A stretch of 64,000 nt of DNA from NCBI GenBank assembly GCA_963762425.1, contig CAVXKY010000009.1, forward strand, positions 99,269-163,268. Direction: 5' to 3'. The notes beneath the pieces were generated by a model. The model had not been told where the DNA came from and searched no databases. It saw only the letters and a program-made list of their open reading frames with translations. The translations under genes and the position numbers were made by a program. This document shows positions 18,405 through 27,076 of the stretch, one piece after another. The DNA is from REEB95 sp963762425. Lineage in GTDB: Bacteria > Pseudomonadota > Alphaproteobacteria > ATCC43930 > CGMCC-115725. Position 1 is the first letter of the stretch. The number at the start of each line of letters is the position of its first letter.

Positions 18405-19320
18405 TCAGGCGCGGCGATCGACGACGAAGCGGGCCGCCTGGCGCAGAAGTTCGGCCCTTTCCTGGAATAAATCAAGATGCGCGACGGCCTGGCGCACCAG
18501 CAATTGGGCCTGGGCGCGGGCGCGCGTCGACGCCCAGGATCGAGACGAAGGTCGCCTTGCCGGCGGCGGCGTCCCGGCCCACCGGCTTGCCGGTCTTGTC
18601 CGCCGAGCCCTCGACGTCCAACAGATCGTCGGCGATCTGGAAGGCCAGGCCCAGATCATGCGCATAGCCCCGGAGCGCCATGCGCGCCTCGACCGAAGCC
18701 TTGCCCAGGATGGCGCCGGCCTCGCAGGAAAAGGCGATCAGCGCGCCGGTCTTCAGGCGCTGCAGGCGCGTGATCGAGCCGATGTCGAGTTCGGGATGTT
18801 TTTCGGCGACGAGATCGAACATCTGGCCGCCGACCATGCCGTTGCATCCGGCCGCCACCGCCAGCGCGGCGACCAATTCGCACCGCACCGCGGGATCGCC
18901 GTGGGTGTCGGGTTGCGCCAGCACCTCGAAGGCCAGGGTCAGGAGACCGTCGCCCGCCAGCACCGCGGTCGCCTCGTCGAAGGCCTTGTGCACGGTGGGA
19001 CGGCCGCGCCGCAGATCGCTGTTGTCCATCGCCGGCAGATCGTCGTGGACCAGCGAATAGGCATGCACCATCTCGACCGCGCAGGCGGCCTGCAACGCGC
19101 TGCGCCGCGCCACGGAAAAAAGCTGCGCGCTCGCCAGCACCAGGAACGGGCGCAGCCGCTTGCCCGGCGCCAGCGCGGCATAGCGCATCGCCTCGAACAC
19201 GCGCGCCTCGTGGCCGTCGGGAACGACGATCAGGCGTTCGAGCGAGGCGTCGGTGAGCTTGGCGGTGTCGGCGAGAGCGTCGGTGAAGCTCGTGCCCTGC
19301 GCCCAGAGAGCGTCAATCAA
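18405..19320 (-). CDS. ispA: Polyprenyl (farnesyl) diphosphate synthase IspA, frame broken
   Basis: The reconstructed protein is about 305 residues. It has the first Asp-rich motif DDLPAMDNSDLRRGRP near residue 92 and the second DDLLD near residue 225, with GKRLRP and QMFDLVAEK typical of IspA. It condenses dimethylallyl and isopentenyl diphosphates to farnesyl diphosphate, the precursor of squalene and so of hopanoids, as well as of quinones. The frame changes at about 18525-18540, after GVDA. The family-typical C-terminus (AQLLVRQAVAHLDLFQERAE) lies in the next frame, and one extra base explains it. The start overlaps xseB by 8 bp. Confidence 0.88.
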
Positions 19321-19573
19321 GGGCCATCGGCTCCGTCGAAGGCTTGCCGTCGGCGCCCAGCACGATCTTGTCGACCCGCGCCTGCGCCTCGCGCAGCTTC
19401 GATTCGCAATGCCGCTTCAGCAACGCGCCGCGCTCATAGGAGGCGAGCGCGTCATCGAGCTTGGCGCTTCCGGTCTCCAGCCGCTTGACGATGTCCTCGA
19501 GCTCCTTCAAGGCGTCCTCGAAGCTGAGCTTGGCGATCTCGGGCGAGGTTTTCGGGGTTTGGGTTTGCGCCAT
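19313..19573 (-). CDS. xseB: Exodeoxyribonuclease VII small subunit
   Basis: This 86-residue protein carries the XseB helical hairpin signature (SFEDALKELEDIVKRLETG, residues 17-35, then LDDALASYERGALLKRHCE). XseB binds the large subunit XseA to form the single-strand exonuclease that degrades DNA to oligonucleotides. xseA is not in the window. The order xseB-ispA, with an 8 bp overlap, is standard in proteobacteria and supports both calls. The ATG at 19571-19573 gives the normal family length. Confidence 0.94.
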   Translation of the reverse strand: MAQTQTPKTSPEIAKLSFEDALKELEDIVKRLETGSAKLDDALASYERGALLKRHCESKLREAQARVDKIVLGADGKPSTEPMALD

Positions 19574-19625
19574 GGGACCCTTACTTTATGGGCCGGGCCG
19601 CGATCCGGCAAGCCTCGGCGAGGAT

Positions 19626-20553
19626 TCAGGCGGAAATCATCGCCGCGACATGGGCCTCGGCCGAGGCCGAAAGCGCCTCCAGATCGTAGCCGCCTTCGAG
19701 AGTCGAGACCAAACGGCCCTTGGCGTGCCGACCCGCCGCCTCGAGCAGCCGCTCGGTCACCCAGGCGTAATCCGCTTCCTCGAGATTGAGCTGCGCCAGC
19801 GGATCGGCGCGGTGCGCGTCGAACCCCGCCGAAACCAGGATGAATTCGGGCCGGAATTTCTCCAACGCCGGCAGGATGGCGCCGCTCATGGCCTGGCGGA
19901 ATTCGGCCGAGCCCGACATCGGCCGCAGCGGCATGTTGACGACGTTGCCGACGCCGCGCTCGCTCGATGCGCCGGTGCCGGGATAAAGCGGCGATTGATG
20001 GGTCGAGGCGAAGAACACGTTGGGATCGTCCTCGAACATCGCCTGGGTCCCGTTGCCGTGATGGACGTCGAAATCGACGATGGCGACGCGGGCGAGCTTG
20101 TGATGATGGCGCGCGCGCGCGGCGCCGATGGCCACGTTGTTGAAGAGGCAGAAGCCCATCGGATGCTGCGGCTCGGCGTGATGGCCCGGCGGACGCACGG
20201 CGCAAAAGGCGTTGCGGGCGGCTCCCTCCATCACCGCGTCGACCGCGGCCACCACCGCGCTGGCCGCGCGCAGCGCCGCCTCGCCCGAGCCCGGCGACAG
20301 GATGGTGTCGGCGTCGACCGCGGCGTAATCGCTGCTTGGGCACGGCGGCGATGAGCGCGTCGACGAAGGCGCGCGGATGGACGCGCGCGATGTCGGCGAG
20401 ATCGGCCGCGGGCGCCTGGCGGTGGCCGAGCTTGGCGAAGGCCGCGCCCGACAGGCCGTCGAGCACCGCCTGGAGCCGCGCCGGGGATTCCGGATGATGG
20501 CCGCCGGTGTCGTGCGCGAGACAGGCCTTGTGGGTCATCAGCAGCGTGGTCAT
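19626..20553 (-). CDS. Histone deacetylase-family protein, frame broken
   Basis: The reconstructed protein is about 309 residues, in the arginase/deacetylase fold. It shows HHPESPARL near the start, RPPGHHAE with the catalytic His pair, DFDVHHGNGTQ with the zinc ligands Asp and His, SAGFDAHRADPL with the third ligand and EGGYDLEAL at the end. Bacterial members deacetylate acetylpolyamines or proteins. The substrate here is unknown. The N-terminal 75 codons (20553 down to about 20330) are in a different frame from the rest, and an extra C near CCCAAGCAGC accounts for it. It lies upstream of xseB and ispA on the same strand, a common neighbourhood in alphaproteobacteria. Confidence 0.85.
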
Positions 20554-20695
20554 GCGGGCAAGTGTCGCATAACCGCCCTTGCCCCGCCAATGGGCCGAAC
20601 GGGGCTTGTGGCAAAGCGCGCGGCGCAGTAGCTCTATAGCCCCGCGCGCGCCTAAGACGCGCGGCGTTGAAACGGGCGGCGAACGGTTGGCTGGC

Positions 20696-21680
20696 GTGAC
20701 ACGGATATGGGCATTGGCGGCCGGATTGTGCGCCGCGGTATTCCTCGTCGTCTTCCCCGGCGGAGATCCGGCCGCGAAAGAAACCACCATCACGGTTCAT
20801 GCCGGCAAGGCCGACAGCCCGAATTACGCGCTCGCCAAGCAATTCGCCGAGGCCCTGGCCTTGGCCGGGAACGGCGCCTTCACCCTGGTGGTGGAGGAAA
20901 GCCAGGGCTCGGTGCAGAACGTGATGGATGTGCTCACCCAGGACGAGAATTACATCTTCACCGCCTCGTCCGGGGTGATCGCCCAGGCGCGGCGCGGCGA
21001 CAAGCCGTTCGACCCGGACCAACGCTACGACGACATCCGGGCGTTATTCCCGATCCCGGCCCAGACCATCCATTGGATCGTGCGCCGCGACAGCGCCATC
21101 AAGACCCTCGCCGACCTGGCCGGGCATTCGCTCATCGCCGGCAACCAGGGCAGCCTGGGCGAGCGCGTCACCGAGGAGGCGCTCCAGGCGCTGGGCATCG
21201 ACAAGGCGGTGCAGCTGATCGACACCGATCTGGCCGGCGCGCCGGCGGCGCTCAAAGCCGGTCAGGTCGACGGGCTGGCGCTGACCGGGGGCTATCCCCT
21301 GCCCGCGGTGACGGCGTCTGGCGCGCGCCACGCCGATCCGCATTTTGAGTTTGCCCCCGGCGCTGATCGCCAAGGTGCGCGCCGCCGACGACAGCACCGC
21401 CGGAATTCTCATCCCCAAGGGGACCTATCCCGGCGTGGATTACGAGGCCGCCACCATCGCCTTGCCCGCCGGCGTCTATACGACCTTCGACATGACCAAC
21501 GCCATTGCCTATGCGCTCACCAAGGCGTTCTGGTCGCAACGCTTCGCGCTGGCCAAGAAGAACCCGGCCTGGGCCGAGATCGTGCCCGCCTATCTGGCCT
21601 CGCTCGGCGTCAAGCTGCACCCCGGCGCGCGGCGCTATTATGCCGAGGCCGGCATCAAGGTGCCGGCGGCGCTTTACTGA
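20696..21680 (+). CDS. TAXI-family TRAP solute-binding protein, frame broken
   Basis: The reconstructed protein is about 327 residues, with a hydrophobic N-terminus (IWALAAGLCAAVFLVVFPGG) and the TAXI pattern. Key stretches are YALAKQFAEALAL, ESQGSVQNVMDVL, SSGVIAQARRGDKPF, HSLIAGNQGSLGERVTEEAL and the distal AGVYTTFDMTNAIAYALTKAFW. TAXI proteins bind small organic acids for TRAP transporters, but no TRAP membrane subunit is visible here. The frame changes at about 21318-21345, and one extra T would account for it. I chose the GTG at 20696 since it starts the signal peptide. The 3' end overlaps the convergent DUF423 gene by 26 bp. Confidence 0.8.
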
Positions 21681-22053
21681 CCCAGGCGGCTCCCGCGACG
21701 AACAGCGCCGCCCAGCCGAGAATGAACAACGAGCCGCCGGCCGGCACCGCCAAGACCAGATCGGGCGGGAAACCCGCCGCCAGCAGCCCGAGACCGCCGC
21801 AGAACAGCAATATCCCGCCGATGAAACACCAGCAGGCGGCGATCAGGCCCGCGCGCGCAAGCCGCGGCGTGGCTTGAGCCAGCAAAGCGGCCAAACCCAG
21901 CAACGCCACGGCGTGGATCAGGCCGTAACGCGCAGCGGTGGATGCCAGCTCGGCGCGCGCGGGATCGACGGCGAGCAGATGGTGCGCGGCCGCGTCGCCC
22001 GCGGCCGAAACCGCGCCCGCGAGCCCGGCGAAGGCGAGAACCAGACGCTGCAT
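21655..22053 (-). CDS. DUF423 small membrane protein
   Basis: This 132-residue protein has four hydrophobic segments: LVLAFAGLAGAV, LIHAVALLGLAALL, GLIAACWCFIGGILLFCGGLGLL and LFILGWAALFVAGAAW. The second starts with the RYGLIHAVALL region typical of DUF423 (YgdD family). Function is unknown, and it is located in the inner membrane. The ATG at 22051-22053 is followed directly by a hydrophobic helix. The gene converges on the TAXI gene, with a 26 bp overlap at the 3' ends. Confidence 0.8.
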   Translation of the reverse strand: MQRLVLAFAGLAGAVSAAGDAAAHHLLAVDPARAELASTAARYGLIHAVALLGLAALLAQATPRLARAGLIAACWCFIGGILLFCGGLGLLAAGFPPDLVLAVPAGGSLFILGWAALFVAGAAWVSKAPPAP

Positions 22054-22122
22054 ATCCCCTCCCTGGCGGCACGATCCAGGCCGCGCTATAAATCGGCCCG
22101 GAGCGGAGGTCAAGGGAACGTC

Positions 22123-22609
22123 ATGCCGAGCTTCGACATCGTCTCGCGGATCGATCTGGCCGAGGTGGACAACGCGCTCCAGGGCCTGGCGCGCGAGATA
22201 TCCACGCGCTTCGATTTCAAGGGCGCCAAATCGAGCGTGGCGCGCGAGGAGATGGCGCTCACCATCCTGGCCGACGACGAGATGAAGCTGCGGCAGATGC
22301 AGGAGCTGCTGAAGGGCCACATGACGCGGCGGAAAGTGGATGCCGCCGCGCTCGACTTCAAGCCCGCGGAAAAGGCCACCGGCCAAAGCCAGCGCCAGGT
22401 GGTCGGCCTTGAAACAGGGGATCGCGTCCGACGTGGCCAAGGAGATCGCCCGCGCCCTCAAGGATTCCAAGATCAAGGTCCAGGCCGCGATCCAGGGCGA
22501 CGAGCTGCGCGTTTCGGGCAAGAAGCGCGACGACCTCCAGGCGGCGATCGCGCTGGTGCGCGGCCTCAAGATCGCGCAGCCGCTGCAATTCGTGAATTTC
22601 CGCGACTGA
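22123..22609 (+). CDS. YajQ-family nucleotide-binding protein, frame broken
   Basis: The reconstructed protein is about 162 residues with the YajQ double ferredoxin-like fold. It begins MPSFDIVSRIDLAEVDNAL, contains RFDFKGAKS and MKLRQMQELLKGHMTRR, and ends KIAQPLQFVNFRD, all diagnostic. YajQ homologues bind nucleotides; some bind cyclic di-GMP and act in virulence regulation. The frame changes at 22411-22415, where one extra T in GGCCTTGAAACAG separates VVGL from KQGIASDVAKEIARALK. That single insertion is a very clear case, because both flanks are strongly conserved. It is a single gene facing the tRNA-Glu downstream. Confidence 0.9.
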
Positions 22610-22963
22610 AATCTGCCGTCCATACCTAAATTCCCTGTTTATCAGGGAAAATACAGGGAATTATAGAGCCGCCCCCGAGGAACAAGGCTCTGCCCAAGGC
22701 GCCAAAAGCCTGTACGCTTGTGGGTTTTCCCGCATGAATTCCTGTGTTGGAGCCCCAAAAAACAGGGAATTTTTACAGGCCGAACAGGGAATTGATCCGC
22801 GTCTAACAGGAGATCCCTGCGTAGATAACTTTAATCATGATTGAAACATAAGGGTTATTTGGCTTCGTTTTGTCAGATTGCCTTTTTCCATTGTCTGTTC
22901 CCTTCATTTATCAACGAAGTTGATCGGACCACCCCAAGCGACTAGATAGACGATGCCTCGGAT
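22610..22963. repeat. Gene-free stretch with repeated ACAGGGAATT motifs
   Basis: No convincing gene is visible in these 354 bases. The left half holds an inverted pair AATTCCCTGT (22629-22638) and ACAGGGAATT (22653-22662), then further direct copies of ACAGGGAATT at 22762-22771 and 22784-22793. Shorter relatives occur at about 22736 and 22806. The right half is AT-rich and leads into the tRNA-Glu gene. It may be the edge of an old mobile element or an intergenic repeat family. The spacing is irregular and not CRISPR-like. Confidence 0.6.
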
Positions 22964-23039
22964 GTCCCCATCGTCTAGAGGCCTAGGACGGGGCCCTCTC
23001 ACGGCCCAAACCGGGGTTCGAATCCCCGTGGGGACGCCA
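22964..23039 (+). tRNA. tRNA-Glu (anticodon CUC)
   Basis: The cloverleaf is complete. The acceptor GTCCCCA pairs with TGGGGAC at 23029-23035. The anticodon stem is GGGCC/GGCCC around the loop CTCTCAC (anticodon CTC), and the T-arm is CGGGG-TTCGAAT-CCCCG. The discriminator G is followed by encoded CCA. Two decayed copies, including upstream flanking sequence for one of them, lie at 26984-27054 and 29352-29425. Confidence 0.95.
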
Positions 23040-23073
23040 CGACCGGGACGTCGGCCTGCGAAAAACCTGCAAC

Positions 23074-24307
23074 TCATTGCTCGTTGTCAGCCATAGTGCC
23101 TGCGCAGAACGCCGCTGTCGTCCACAGGCAGGATAGCCACCAGGCCTGCCACGCGCCGAAGCTCAATAGGCCTATCACCAGCGCAGCAGCAGCGAAGCCG
23201 AGCGCGGCTGCGCGCTGGATTAGCGACAGGCGCGCCTTGAAGCCGACACGCCATAGGCTCCAGAAAAGGATGGCGAGGCACAACGCGGTTCCCGGCAGAC
23301 CCAACTCGACACGCCATTGCAGCGCCGCGTTATGCGGGTGGAGCGGCAGGGCCTCGCTGCCAGGAACAACCCTGAACGCCGGGCAGAGTCGCCGAAAAAT
23401 CGCGGTGTCCGCCGGGCAATTCGCGCGAGGCGTCCATGCCCCAGCCGAGCAGCGGCCGTTCGGCGATGCGGTCGGCGGTGAAGCGCCAGATCAACAACCG
23501 ATGAATGCCGGATGGCTTGAACCAGATCGCGTGTTCCTGGAACGTCACGGTCGATTGATAGCTCGGCACGACCGCCGGAAGGACGGTGGTTGCGGCGAGC
23601 AGCGCGGATATGAGAGCGGCCGCCACGAAACGTGGGAAACGGCAGGCGAAGGCGAAGGCCGCCACCCCTGCGGCCAATGCCAAAAGCGAAGTAAGGCTCG
23701 ACATCAGCCAAACCGCCGCGAATACGCCGAGCATGAGGATGGCACCTTGCCAGGGCCGCCGCGCCGCGGCCAAGGCCGGCCACAACATCAGCACCAGCGT
23801 AACCACGCCGCGGTCGTAGCGGGCGAGTGAATAAGGGTAATCGGGCCCAGCATCGTGAAACAGCTTGGCGATGGCGAAGTTGCCGAATCGCTCGATGGCC
23901 AGCAAGAGAATGGCGAATGCTACGCCCGCGGCTGCGAATTGGGCGATACGCCTTCCCGCTGGCGGCGAGAGATCGAGGGCGGCGCCAAGGACAATGACCC
24001 CGCCGGCGCCGACGGCAAGGAAGCGCAAGCCCTCGAACAGGCTGTGCTCCGGCAGGATCGACCACAACGCGGAAGCCGTGGCCCACAGAGCCAGCGCCAC
24101 GACCAGCACGGCGAGCGGCAGAATCTCGCCGATCCCGGCCAAGACCCGGCGTGGCGCCAGCGCAAGCAAGGCCAGCGCCAGCACGGCCTGCGCTGGCGCC
24201 CAGGCCAGGGGCGCGAATATGGCCAAGGGCGGCATTACCAACGCCGCGGCGGCAAGCGCCGCGCCACCATCGAGCTGCCACGGGGAAGTCGGAGATGATG
24301 TTGCCAT
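23074..24307 (-). CDS. O-antigen ligase/polymerase family protein (Wzy_C), frame broken
   Basis: The reconstructed protein is about 411 residues with ten or more membrane segments. The Wzy_C signature is present: LLGWGMDASRELPGG, then LPLHPHNAALQWRVELGLPG with the functional His-His-Asn stretch. These proteins polymerise or ligate surface glycans on the periplasmic side of the inner membrane. The frame changes at about 23375-23390; removing one G of the run CCCGGCG links LP to AFRVVPGSEALPLHPHN. The gene sits immediately downstream of tRNA-Glu, in the module bounded by the first two tRNA copies. Confidence 0.82.
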
Positions 24308-24458
24308 CTCAGCGTTTTATAGGGGAAATCAACCCATTCCCACAATCACCGCCGGATGCCTGGAAACCGGGTTTCGGTGTGTTATGGTTCGGCGGTTTTG
24401 GCGGCGTCGCGGTGGGTATCTGGTGCCCTGCTCGTCGAGCCGTTTTCGAGCAACGCCA

Positions 24459-25310
24459 ATGGAATTTTTCAATATCGCGAAGATCGCCGAATTCATCGTT
24501 CCGCCGAGCAATTTGGCGTTTTTGGCCATCGTCGTGGCCCTGCTTCTGCCATTCACCCGATTTCGGCGGACATCGCGCTTGGTTGGCGTCATCGTGGGGG
24601 CGGCAGCAGCAGCGATTTTCTTTCTGCCCATCGGCCAATGGGTATCCCGGCCGCTCGAGAACCGGTTTCCGCACCCCGATTGGCCCGCTTGCATCGATGG
24701 CATTGTCGTGCTCGGCGGCGGTGGGCAGCCCCGCATCTCCGCGACCCGCGAGCAGCCGGTCTACCGGACGGGGGAAGGCGCGATCGTGGCCGGCGTCGAA
24801 TTGCTTCGCCGCTACCCCGAGGCGCGGCTTGTCTTCAGCGGAGGCTCCGCCGATTTCCCTGGCCCGGGAATTCCCGAAGCCGATGTGGCCAAGGCCATCT
24901 TCGATCAGCTCGGCGTCGATCCGGCGCGGGTCGGCTATGAAAGCCGCTCGCGCGATACCTGGGAAAATCTCGTCTTCACCCAGCGGATGGTCCAGCCCAA
25001 GCCCGATGAAACCTGGGTTCTGGTGACCACCGCGCAGCACATGCCGCGCGCCATGGGAATCGCCCGGCGCCTCGATTGGCGGATGCTGCCCTGGCCGACC
25101 GATTACCGCACACCCGGCGACGACGCGCCGTTCGTCCGGCGCTTCGAGTTCGGAGCGAATTTGAGCGACCTCGACGAGGCGGCGCATGAATGGCTGGGCC
25201 TCGCGGCCTATTACCTGGCCGGCAAGACCGACGCCCTGTTCCCGGCGCCGGAGAATGCACCGCCGCTGCCCCCGACCTGCCGTGCCCCGCCAAGCGCTCC
25301 TTCGCGCTGA
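24459..25310 (+). CDS. YdcF/ElyC-family DUF218 protein
   Basis: This 283-residue protein has two N-terminal membrane segments (LAFLAIVVALLLPF and LVGVIVGAAAAAIFFLPIG) followed by a DUF218 domain. Domain motifs are IDGIVVLGGGGQPRIS, YPEARLVFSGGSAD and ESRSRDTWENLVFTQRM, which match the E. coli ElyC/YdcF group. Members affect envelope and undecaprenyl-phosphate-linked glycan metabolism, but the biochemistry is not settled. I chose the ATG at 24459 because it starts right before the first membrane helix. The O-antigen ligase next to it is divergent. The C-terminal tail is Pro-rich. Confidence 0.85.
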   Translation: MEFFNIAKIAEFIVPPSNLAFLAIVVALLLPFTRFRRTSRLVGVIVGAAAAAIFFLPIGQWVSRPLENRFPHPDWPACIDGIVVLGGGGQPRISATREQPVYRTGEGAIVAGVELLRRYPEARLVFSGGSADFPGPGIPEADVAKAIFDQLGVDPARVGYESRSRDTWENLVFTQRMVQPKPDETWVLVTTAQHMPRAMGIARRLDWRMLPWPTDYRTPGDDAPFVRRFEFGANLSDLDEAAHEWLGLAAYYLAGKTDALFPAPENAPPLPPTCRAPPSAPSR

Positions 25311-25381
25311 CCGTCCGGCCGCGACCGGCGGCGCATCTTCGATGCGTCAACTCGCCTTTTGTTCTCGAACGCCCGCGCCCT

Positions 25382-26572
25382 TTACGCCCGCGCTTTTTTC
25401 TTCTGGGCAGTCGTGATCGCCGCAGCGACCGTCGGCAGCATCGCCTCGGCCACCGATGCGTTGGCGGCCTCGGTCAGATGAGCGAAATCGATATACAAAG
25501 ACTCTTCACGGTCGTCGAACAACGCCGACAAATCCACCGTGTCGGGCGCGCCGGCCAGGGCCGGGTGATGGCGGTATTCGCTTGCGACGGCGGAGAAAAA
25601 TTTCTGCCGCACCGCGAGGTCGACCACCCGGTCGCTTTCCGCCCAGCGCTCATGCGCCGATTTGACTTTCTTAGTCGCCAGCACAGGCTCCCAAACGAAC
25701 ACCGCCTGGAATCCGTATTCGAGCGCCAGCGCCCGCGCCATCCGCACATTGGCCGCGTAAGCGGCGACGACATCGCGTGCCAGCCCGGGGATCGCGGCTT
25801 CCGCGAGAGGAACACGCGCCGTGTCGGCCAAGGTCTTCGGCCATTCGACCCCGGTCAATTCCCGGATACGCCGAAAGCTCCGCGGCAAGGCGGCGGCCAG
25901 CGCGGCCCGCAACAAATCGGATCGCCGTTCAGCCGCCAACAGCATGAATTCCGCGCGGCGGCCCTCTTCGCCGCGGATCACGTCGGCGCGCCCCTTCCAT
26001 TCCGCCGTGAACATGTCGTTGAAGCCGTCATAGAACACGGCGACATCCGGCACGTCACCGTGCTTCAACAGAGCCTGCAAGGCCAGAAGATCCTGGCTGC
26101 TGTTATAGGCGAGCTGGGCCTGATTGGTGACGGAAGCCCGTAAGCCGGCTTCGTCCAAACGCCTCTGCAATGCCGAAGGTATGGTGCCGGCATCGCGGGC
26201 GCCGAGGCAGAACAGCGTCGAGCCGCCGAAACAGAAAACCCGGACGGCATCGGCGCCGGCTTTGTTCTCGCCGACGGTCGCCCGCAAGCCGCGCGCGTCG
26301 ATGGTGGTATAGCGGCCGCGATACGGGCGCTGGCGCCAATGCACGTAAGCCGCCCAATCCAGCCCTTGTTTGGCGATGCCGTCATGATAGCCGCCGGACG
26401 CGGCGGCGGCGTCTGGCGCCGCGGCGGATGGATTGGACGGTGCCGGCCGGCGCAGCCGCCGTATCAGGCGGCGCAGCGGATCGATGCCGAACTCCACGAA
26501 GAGGATGAACAGGAGAAGCAGCCCGAGCGTCTGCCAAACGGCGGCGAGGCTGCTAAGCAGGAAGGAAACCAT
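25382..26572 (-). CDS. Membrane-anchored SGNH/GDSL-hydrolase-like protein
   Basis: This 396-residue protein has an N-terminal membrane anchor (about residues 3-28), an Ala/Pro-rich linker and an SGNH-like domain. Block I appears as FCFGGSTLFCLG with the candidate nucleophile Ser, block III as YDGFNDMF with the oxyanion Asn, and block V as DFAHLTEAAN with the Asp and His. Such proteins often remove or transfer acyl groups on exported glycans. The substrate here is unknown. It lies on the minus strand next to YdcF and DUF2061, in the first tRNA-bracketed module. It looks intact. Confidence 0.75.
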   Translation of the reverse strand: MVSFLLSSLAAVWQTLGLLLLFILFVEFGIDPLRRLIRRLRRPAPSNPSAAAPDAAAASGGYHDGIAKQGLDWAAYVHWRQRPYRGRYTTIDARGLRATVGENKAGADAVRVFCFGGSTLFCLGARDAGTIPSALQRRLDEAGLRASVTNQAQLAYNSSQDLLALQALLKHGDVPDVAVFYDGFNDMFTAEWKGRADVIRGEEGRRAEFMLLAAERRSDLLRAALAAALPRSFRRIRELTGVEWPKTLADTARVPLAEAAIPGLARDVVAAYAANVRMARALALEYGFQAVFVWEPVLATKKVKSAHERWAESDRVVDLAVRQKFFSAVASEYRHHPALAGAPDTVDLSALFDDREESLYIDFAHLTEAANASVAEAMLPTVAAAITTAQKKKARA

Positions 26573-26662
26573 CGCCCTCGACCCCCTTCACTCTACCCGT
26601 CTCTCCTGGCCGATCCATAGCATGGCTGGATGGCGGACGCCCATCCCCCGGCGCGGCGGCAG

Positions 26663-26884
26663 TCAATTGTGGCGGCCCCACGAGACCAAAGCCCAAAGGC
26701 GTTCGTGAAAATAATATAGCGCGATCTTGGTGAGCAGCTCGGTGGCGGCGATGGAACCAGCGATCGCGAAGGTTCCGGTGATGATGTAGCTGATGACGAA
26801 AGTGTCGATCGAACCGGTCATCCGCCAAGAGATCGCCTTGGCCAACGAACGATGATGTGCCTCGAAGCCCCGGAGCCTACTCAT
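26663..26884 (-). CDS. DUF2061 small membrane protein
   Basis: This 73-residue protein carries the DUF2061 signature: SLAKAISWRMTGSIDTFVIS, then a second hydrophobic segment (GTFAIAGSIAATELLTKIALYYFHERLW) ending with WGRHN. Two short membrane helices are expected. The family often occurs beside sulfate-assimilation or envelope genes, and its function is unclear. It is on the same strand as the SGNH gene upstream. The ATG at 26882-26884 gives the normal family length. Confidence 0.85.
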   Translation of the reverse strand: MSRLRGFEAHHRSLAKAISWRMTGSIDTFVISYIITGTFAIAGSIAATELLTKIALYYFHERLWALVSWGRHN

Positions 26885-26939
26885 TCAATCTCTCCCGCGT
26901 TAATGCGCCTTTCTAACATGCATCCGGGCGTGCCGCACT

Positions 26940-27054
26940 TGATCGCACCGCCCCAAGCCGCTAGATAAACGGCTGCTTCGGATGCCACCGTCCCGGGGCC
27001 CGCGACGGGGCCTGCTCAAGGCCCGGACCGGGGTCCGATCCCGTGGAAACGCCA
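26940..27054 (+). repeat. Degenerate duplicate of tRNA-Glu and its 5' flank
   Basis: This stretch matches 22921-23039 along its length. The 5' flank keeps GATCGCACCGCCCCAAG and CTAGATAAACGG with a few changes. The tRNA body (26984-27054) keeps GACGGGGCC, the T-arm GGACCGGGGTCCGATCC and the terminal GCCA. The acceptor, D-arm and anticodon loop are damaged (CTGCTCA instead of CTCTCAC), and the body is several bases shorter, so it cannot be a working tRNA. It marks the boundary between two cargo modules. Confidence 0.8.
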
Positions 27055-27076
27055 CTTCCAAGCGAGGAAACCGCTT

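Noticed and set aside
22629..22814. Possible CRISPR array
   Set aside because: The repeats are only 10 bp, irregularly spaced and in both orientations, and no cas gene is present.
24309..25187. Minus-strand frame opposite the YdcF gene
   Set aside because: The plus-strand YdcF frame has the DUF218 motifs and membrane helices. The minus frame is a shadow.
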